Shown here piece by piece: positions 60,551 through 64,000 of a stretch of 64,000 nucleotides of DNA. Location of the stretch: the NCBI RefSeq assembly GCF_014191055.1, contig NZ_JACHWB010000002.1, positions 865,612-929,611 on the forward strand, read 5' to 3'. Every line of letters begins with the position of its first letter. Within the stretch, counting starts at the first letter, position 1. A program made the position numbers and the translations under genes. The DNA comes from Microvirga lupini. Lineage in GTDB: Bacteria > Pseudomonadota > Alphaproteobacteria > Rhizobiales > Beijerinckiaceae. Under the pieces are notes generated by a model. That model was not told where the DNA came from, made no database searches, and worked only from the letters and a program-made list of their open reading frames with translations.

Positions 60551-61465
60551 TCAAACATCTGCAGAGGCGTTCCTCGCCTCGTGCCGCGCGCGTTGCATCC
60601 GCTCCACCTCGCGCAGCTTGCGCGCCCTCTCCCGCAATTCGTCACGGCTGGCCCACCACCAGCCCCGAACCGAGCGAAGCTCAGGGTCCTCGTCCGCGCG
60701 AGACGGCCTGGTGCGGTAGACCTCCTGAAGGGTGGGCATGCGCCAGTGAGCCCAGACATAGCCTGAGGGATCGCTCCTGATGTGCGGATAGAACTCGGCC
60801 ATGTCCGGATCATGGATGGGGTCGCTTTCGATCTCCTCGAAGACCACAACGCCCCACCGCGCCGTCGACAGCGGGAAACCCAACGGCGGCAAGTCGTCTC
60901 CGGGAACAGGATAGCGCCTGCGGCGGCGCTCCGCCTGAACCCGGACCGACTCGTCGGAACGTTGAGCCCTCTGCTCTTCGCGTCGCCTCTGGCGGGCAGC
61001 CGGCTCATTGCGCCGAGCCGCCTCCTCGATCTCGGCCCAGCGCGCCTTCAGCTCGTCGTAGGACCGGAACGGCACCCGCCAGATCCGCTCCTCTGGATCC
61101 CAATGGGCCCAGGGAATGGATCGCAACGCCTCCACGATCGTACGTGAATAGGGCGTGCGCACCCTCAGGTCATCCGCAACCGTCAGATAGGGGCTCTCCA
61201 GAGGCTCAAAAGCAAAAGCATCCCGCCCCTTCTCGTCGGCATGCCGATCCAGGTTCTGCAATTCTTGGGCCATCCAGGTGTCGAGCCGCTGGACCGCCGT
61301 GGTGCCTGGCACGAACCAGTGCTGATCATCTGCACGCCACCGGGCCCGCGGAAAGGTTTCACGGAAGCGCCGCACCAGATCGCGGTCATAGGGAAAGACC
61401 GCATAGGCACCCGGTTTTTCTTCGTCATCGGACGGAACGATCCGGAAGGCGAATGCAGTCTCCAT
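60551..61465 (-). CDS. hypothetical protein with two HARP-like modules
   Basis: The 304-residue protein has two segments like the HARP domain of SMARCAL1-type annealing helicases: FRETFPRARWRADDQHWFVPGT (about residues 30-55) and IVEALRSIPWAHWDPEERIWRVPFRSYDEL (about 105-135, cited here in parts). HARP domains bind forked DNA and promote annealing. No helicase domain follows: the middle is basic coiled sequence, and the C-terminus (FYPHIRSDPSGYVWAHW; RGWWWASRDELRERARKL) is unassigned. ATG 61465 is chosen. It is adjacent to the SSB gene and converges with it, but no LexA box precedes it. The assignment is by my recognition only. Confidence 0.65.
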   Translation of the reverse strand: METAFAFRIVPSDDEEKPGAYAVFPYDRDLVRRFRETFPRARWRADDQHWFVPGTTAVQRLDTWMAQELQNLDRHADEKGRDAFAFEPLESPYLTVADDLRVRTPYSRTIVEALRSIPWAHWDPEERIWRVPFRSYDELKARWAEIEEAARRNEPAARQRRREEQRAQRSDESVRVQAERRRRRYPVPGDDLPPLGFPLSTARWGVVVFEEIESDPIHDPDMAEFYPHIRSDPSGYVWAHWRMPTLQEVYRTRPSRADEDPELRSVRGWWWASRDELRERARKLREVERMQRARHEARNASADV

Positions 61466-61732
61466 AGCCCGGCTTTTCAGATCATGATGTATCTCAATCC
61501 TGAGGTCACAACAACCGCGCGAAAGATTGGATCCCGTTTTCCTCAAGACCAAGCAGGCCTTTGGAATAGAAAATAAGTCACATCTGAAGTTCAGCTTTCA
61601 GGAAGCAATCTCATGTATTGTCCTGCGTGGTCTCCTGAAAACTTATAAAATGATACATTATTTACATTGCTGCATTGCCTGTCAGCTTGTCCTTATCTCC
61701 CGAATAGAACCACGATCGAGGGTCTGTAAGGC

Positions 61733-63835
61733 ATGACAAAGCCTATTATCGGCCCGGCCACCGATCCGCATGCCCATGACCGGAAATCGACTGAACGAGG
61801 TGCGGCCGAAAGAAACGAACAGTACAAAGCTCTCCTCGAGGCGAGCGCCGTCGTGCTATGGCTTGCTGCACCCGACGGAACGCTGACGCATCTCGAGGGC
61901 ACTATCGAGATCGGTCTCTTGATTGGGGATGCCTATACAGGTCAGGGATGGTTCGACTTCGTTCATCGCGACGATCTGGCCCGGGTCAAAGCCGCTTGGT
62001 TGTGGGCTGTATCCTCAGGAACCCCATATCAGAACGAGTTTCGGATCAAGCTTGCCAGCGGTGAGTACCGCTGGATGCTCGCAAACGCGGTCGCCTTGAA
62101 GAATCCTGACGGGACGATCCGCGAATGGGTGGGCAGCGTTGCGGATATTCACGACCGCAAGCAGGTCGAGGAAAAGCTGCGCGATAGCGAAGAACGGCTG
62201 CGGCTTGCCCTCCATGCAGGGCGCATGTTCGCATGGGAGCAGGATCTCCGGACGGATTACATCACCCGCTCCCAGAATGCCGTCTCGCTTCTTGGGGTCG
62301 GCTCCGGTCCATTGGCGGAGTTTCTCGACAAGGTGCATCCTGAGGATCGGGCCCTGCGCCATCACTTTGCGCAAGTGGTGAAAACCCAAGGATCCTATAC
62401 GTCCGAGTTCCGGTACATTCTGCCGAGTGGAAAGGTGCTCTGGTTCGGCTCTCGCGCCGAACTCGCCTCGCCTGACCGCGTGGTCGGCGTCACCTTCGAC
62501 ATCACGGATCGCAAGGCGGCGGAGGAAGAGATCTGGCGCGCCGCAAATCACGACTCCCTGACCGGTCTCCCGAACCGAGGGCTGTTCCACCGCTGCCTCG
62601 AGCAGGCTCTGTCGGATGCCAAGATCAACGGAACAAGTGTCAGCCTTCTCCTGATTGATTTGGACGACTTCAAGGACGTCAATGACACCCTGGGCCATGA
62701 CGCCGGCGACGCCCTGCTGCAGGAAGCAGCCCGTCGCCTTGCTGGTCTTATGCGCCCATCCGACATCGTCGCAAGACTCGGTGGAGACGAGTTCGCCGTG
62801 CTTTTGACCGATCCAGCCACGCTGGATGAGGCCACGCAGTTTGCAGAGCGCATCATCGGGACGTTGCGTGAGCCCTTTACTTACAGGCGGCGCACCGTCT
62901 CGAGCAGGGCCAGCATCGGCGTGGCGGCGTTTCCGGAGCACGACCTCGCCCCCACAGGGCTGATGAAAAGCGCCGACATTGCCCTCTACCGCGCGAAGGC
63001 GCAGGGCCGGAATCGGGTTCTGACCTACTCGCCCGCCATGCGGCGCGAAATCGAAAAGCGCGTCACCCTCGGAGCCGATCTGCGCGAGGGTCTGGCCCGG
63101 AACCAGATCACTCCGTTCTACCAACCCAAGATCTGCCTTGCGACCGGACAGATTGTAGGTTTCGAGGCGCTGGCACGCTGGGAGCACCCGACGAGAGGTG
63201 TTCTTGATCCTGCCTTCTTCGGAGCAGCCTTCGAGGATGCGGATCTCGCTCCGGCGATCCGGCGGCAACTGGTGGCGAAGGTTGCGGCAGACATGGGCCG
63301 CTGGCGTGATGACAATCTGCCCTTCGGCCGCATTGCCGTGAACTTCTCCTCGGCTGATTTCAGTCAGCCGCGGCTGGTGGAGGAAATCCTCGAGGCTTTT
63401 CAGAGTGCGAAGGTGGAGCCTGAAGCTTTCGAAATCGAAATTACCGAGACCGTCCTTCTGGGCAGAAGCTCCGATTGCATATCGGCCATTCTCAGGCAGT
63501 TTCGCGACAACGGCATCAGCATCGCCCTGGATGATTTCGGAACGGGCTATGCGTCTCTCATGCACCTCAAGCACTTTCCAGTCGACCACGTAAAGATCGA
63601 CCGAACGTTCATCGAAGATCTGAACCAGAATGCGGACGATGAGGCGATCGTTGCAGCCATCATAGGCCTCGGCAGGAGCCTGAACCTGAAGATCACAGCC
63701 GAAGGCGTTGAAACACGCGATCAGGAACAGCGCCTCAAGCGTCTAGGCTGCCACTACGCGCAGGGTTACCTCTACTCTTCTGCTGTCTCCGGCCTGGACG
63801 TTGGTGAATTGCTGGCGCGCTTTCGTCGTGCGTGA
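61733..63835 (+). CDS. PAS-GGDEF-EAL protein (c-di-GMP cyclase/phosphodiesterase)
   Basis: The 700-residue protein has two PAS domains (about 27-145 and 150-265), a GGDEF domain with the intact signature RLGGDEFAVLL (about residue 349) and an EAL domain with FEALARWEHP (about 476) and the metal-binding DDFGTGYASL, all motifs intact. It may make or break down c-di-GMP according to a signal sensed by the PAS domains. No transmembrane segment is visible, so it is cytoplasmic. A BcsA-like glycosyltransferase with an MshEN-like domain at 48976 could be one target, by inference. Bases 61466-61732, before it, contain no gene or recognised site. Confidence 0.94.
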   Translation: MTKPIIGPATDPHAHDRKSTERGAAERNEQYKALLEASAVVLWLAAPDGTLTHLEGTIEIGLLIGDAYTGQGWFDFVHRDDLARVKAAWLWAVSSGTPYQNEFRIKLASGEYRWMLANAVALKNPDGTIREWVGSVADIHDRKQVEEKLRDSEERLRLALHAGRMFAWEQDLRTDYITRSQNAVSLLGVGSGPLAEFLDKVHPEDRALRHHFAQVVKTQGSYTSEFRYILPSGKVLWFGSRAELASPDRVVGVTFDITDRKAAEEEIWRAANHDSLTGLPNRGLFHRCLEQALSDAKINGTSVSLLLIDLDDFKDVNDTLGHDAGDALLQEAARRLAGLMRPSDIVARLGGDEFAVLLTDPATLDEATQFAERIIGTLREPFTYRRRTVSSRASIGVAAFPEHDLAPTGLMKSADIALYRAKAQGRNRVLTYSPAMRREIEKRVTLGADLREGLARNQITPFYQPKICLATGQIVGFEALARWEHPTRGVLDPAFFGAAFEDADLAPAIRRQLVAKVAADMGRWRDDNLPFGRIAVNFSSADFSQPRLVEEILEAFQSAKVEPEAFEIEITETVLLGRSSDCISAILRQFRDNGISIALDDFGTGYASLMHLKHFPVDHVKIDRTFIEDLNQNADDEAIVAAIIGLGRSLNLKITAEGVETRDQEQRLKRLGCHYAQGYLYSSAVSGLDVGELLARFRRA

Positions 63836-63863
63836 GGGTTGTTGAGTGCTCTTTTGACGGCCG

Positions 63864-63893
63864 AAAGCCCCCATGGTTTCCCGTGGGGGCTTT
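63864..63893. terminator. terminator after the GGDEF-EAL gene
   Basis: AAAGCCCCCA (63864-63873) and TGGGGGCTTT (63884-63893) form a perfect ten-base stem. TTTCC ends the plus-strand side, and AAAG on the other strand gives TTTC as well, so it may serve both the GGDEF-EAL gene and the tRNA gene that reads toward it. Confidence 0.75.
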
Positions 63894-63911
63894 CCTGCGT
63901 TGGGCGTGTAT

Positions 63912-63988
<77 letters not shown>

Positions 63989-64000
63989 CCATTCGGGCCA

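Noticed and set aside
62015..63589. A 524-codon minus-strand frame inside the GGDEF-EAL gene
   Set aside because: The plus-strand gene has intact motifs throughout; the opposite frame has no domain.

Overview
The window looks like chromosomal DNA from a GC-rich alphaproteobacterium of the order Hyphomicrobiales (Rhizobiales), most like the Microvirga/Methylobacteriaceae group. The signs are a class I lysyl-tRNA synthetase, a PodJ-like polarity factor, LexA boxes of the alphaproteobacterial GTTC-N7-GTTC type, the ligase-associated DNA damage response genes, and several families of palindromic intergenic repeats. No database search was possible, so the genus is inferred.

Bases 1-12,100 hold metabolic genes. 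A co-directional minus-strand operon (amidohydrolase, permease, glutamine synthetase-like ligase, aldehyde dehydrogenase, iron alcohol dehydrogenase cut by the window edge) faces a divergent RpiR regulator. The set fits gamma-glutamylation and stepwise oxidation of an amino alcohol or amine. An AbrB-type membrane protein, an aminotransferase, MscL, and a VOC/DoxX pair with a divergent LysR regulator follow. Bases 12,100-24,500 contain a transporter-fused hybrid histidine kinase, several small enzymes, and a fatty acid beta-oxidation operon (acyl-CoA dehydrogenase, thiolase, FadB-like protein) beside a MerR regulator with candidate operators.

Bases 24,700-30,900 encode a 1058-residue PodJ-like protein, a TauE/SafE exporter with its TIGR02186 partner, and a nitrilase-family enzyme. 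Bases 30,900-40,000 carry the four ligase-associated DNA repair genes (PdeM, Lhr-like helicase, exonuclease, ATP-dependent ligase). They are split into two oppositely directed halves by an SDR gene and a methyltransferase gene. Palindromic repeats occur between these genes and, unusually, in frame inside the helicase and at the end of the exonuclease. A sigma70-type promoter abutted by a LexA box precedes the exonuclease-ligase half. Bases 40,000-53,300 are mostly housekeeping: YjbQ, a LuxR-type response regulator, MATE transporter, PyrD, an S24-like repressor with a Ser-to-Thr change, LysRS, a BcsA-like glycosyltransferase and RecD2.

Bases 53,300-60,540 form an accessory recombination and repair island and are the most interesting part. 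It has four LexA boxes in its intergenic regions, a suspected Rad52-like annealing protein, a TnsA-like protein, a second SSB, an HhH protein and a translationally coupled trio: a small coiled-coil protein, a Rad50-like ATPase and an Mre11-like nuclease. The ATPase is circularly permuted. Its C-lobe (signature, Walker B, H-loop) comes first, its N-lobe (Walker A, Q-loop) second, and a CxxC zinc hook lies at the extreme C-terminus. The coiled-coil protein encoded just upstream could supply the remaining part of the descending coil.

The window closes with a HARP-like protein, a PAS-GGDEF-EAL protein and an initiator tRNA-Met gene.
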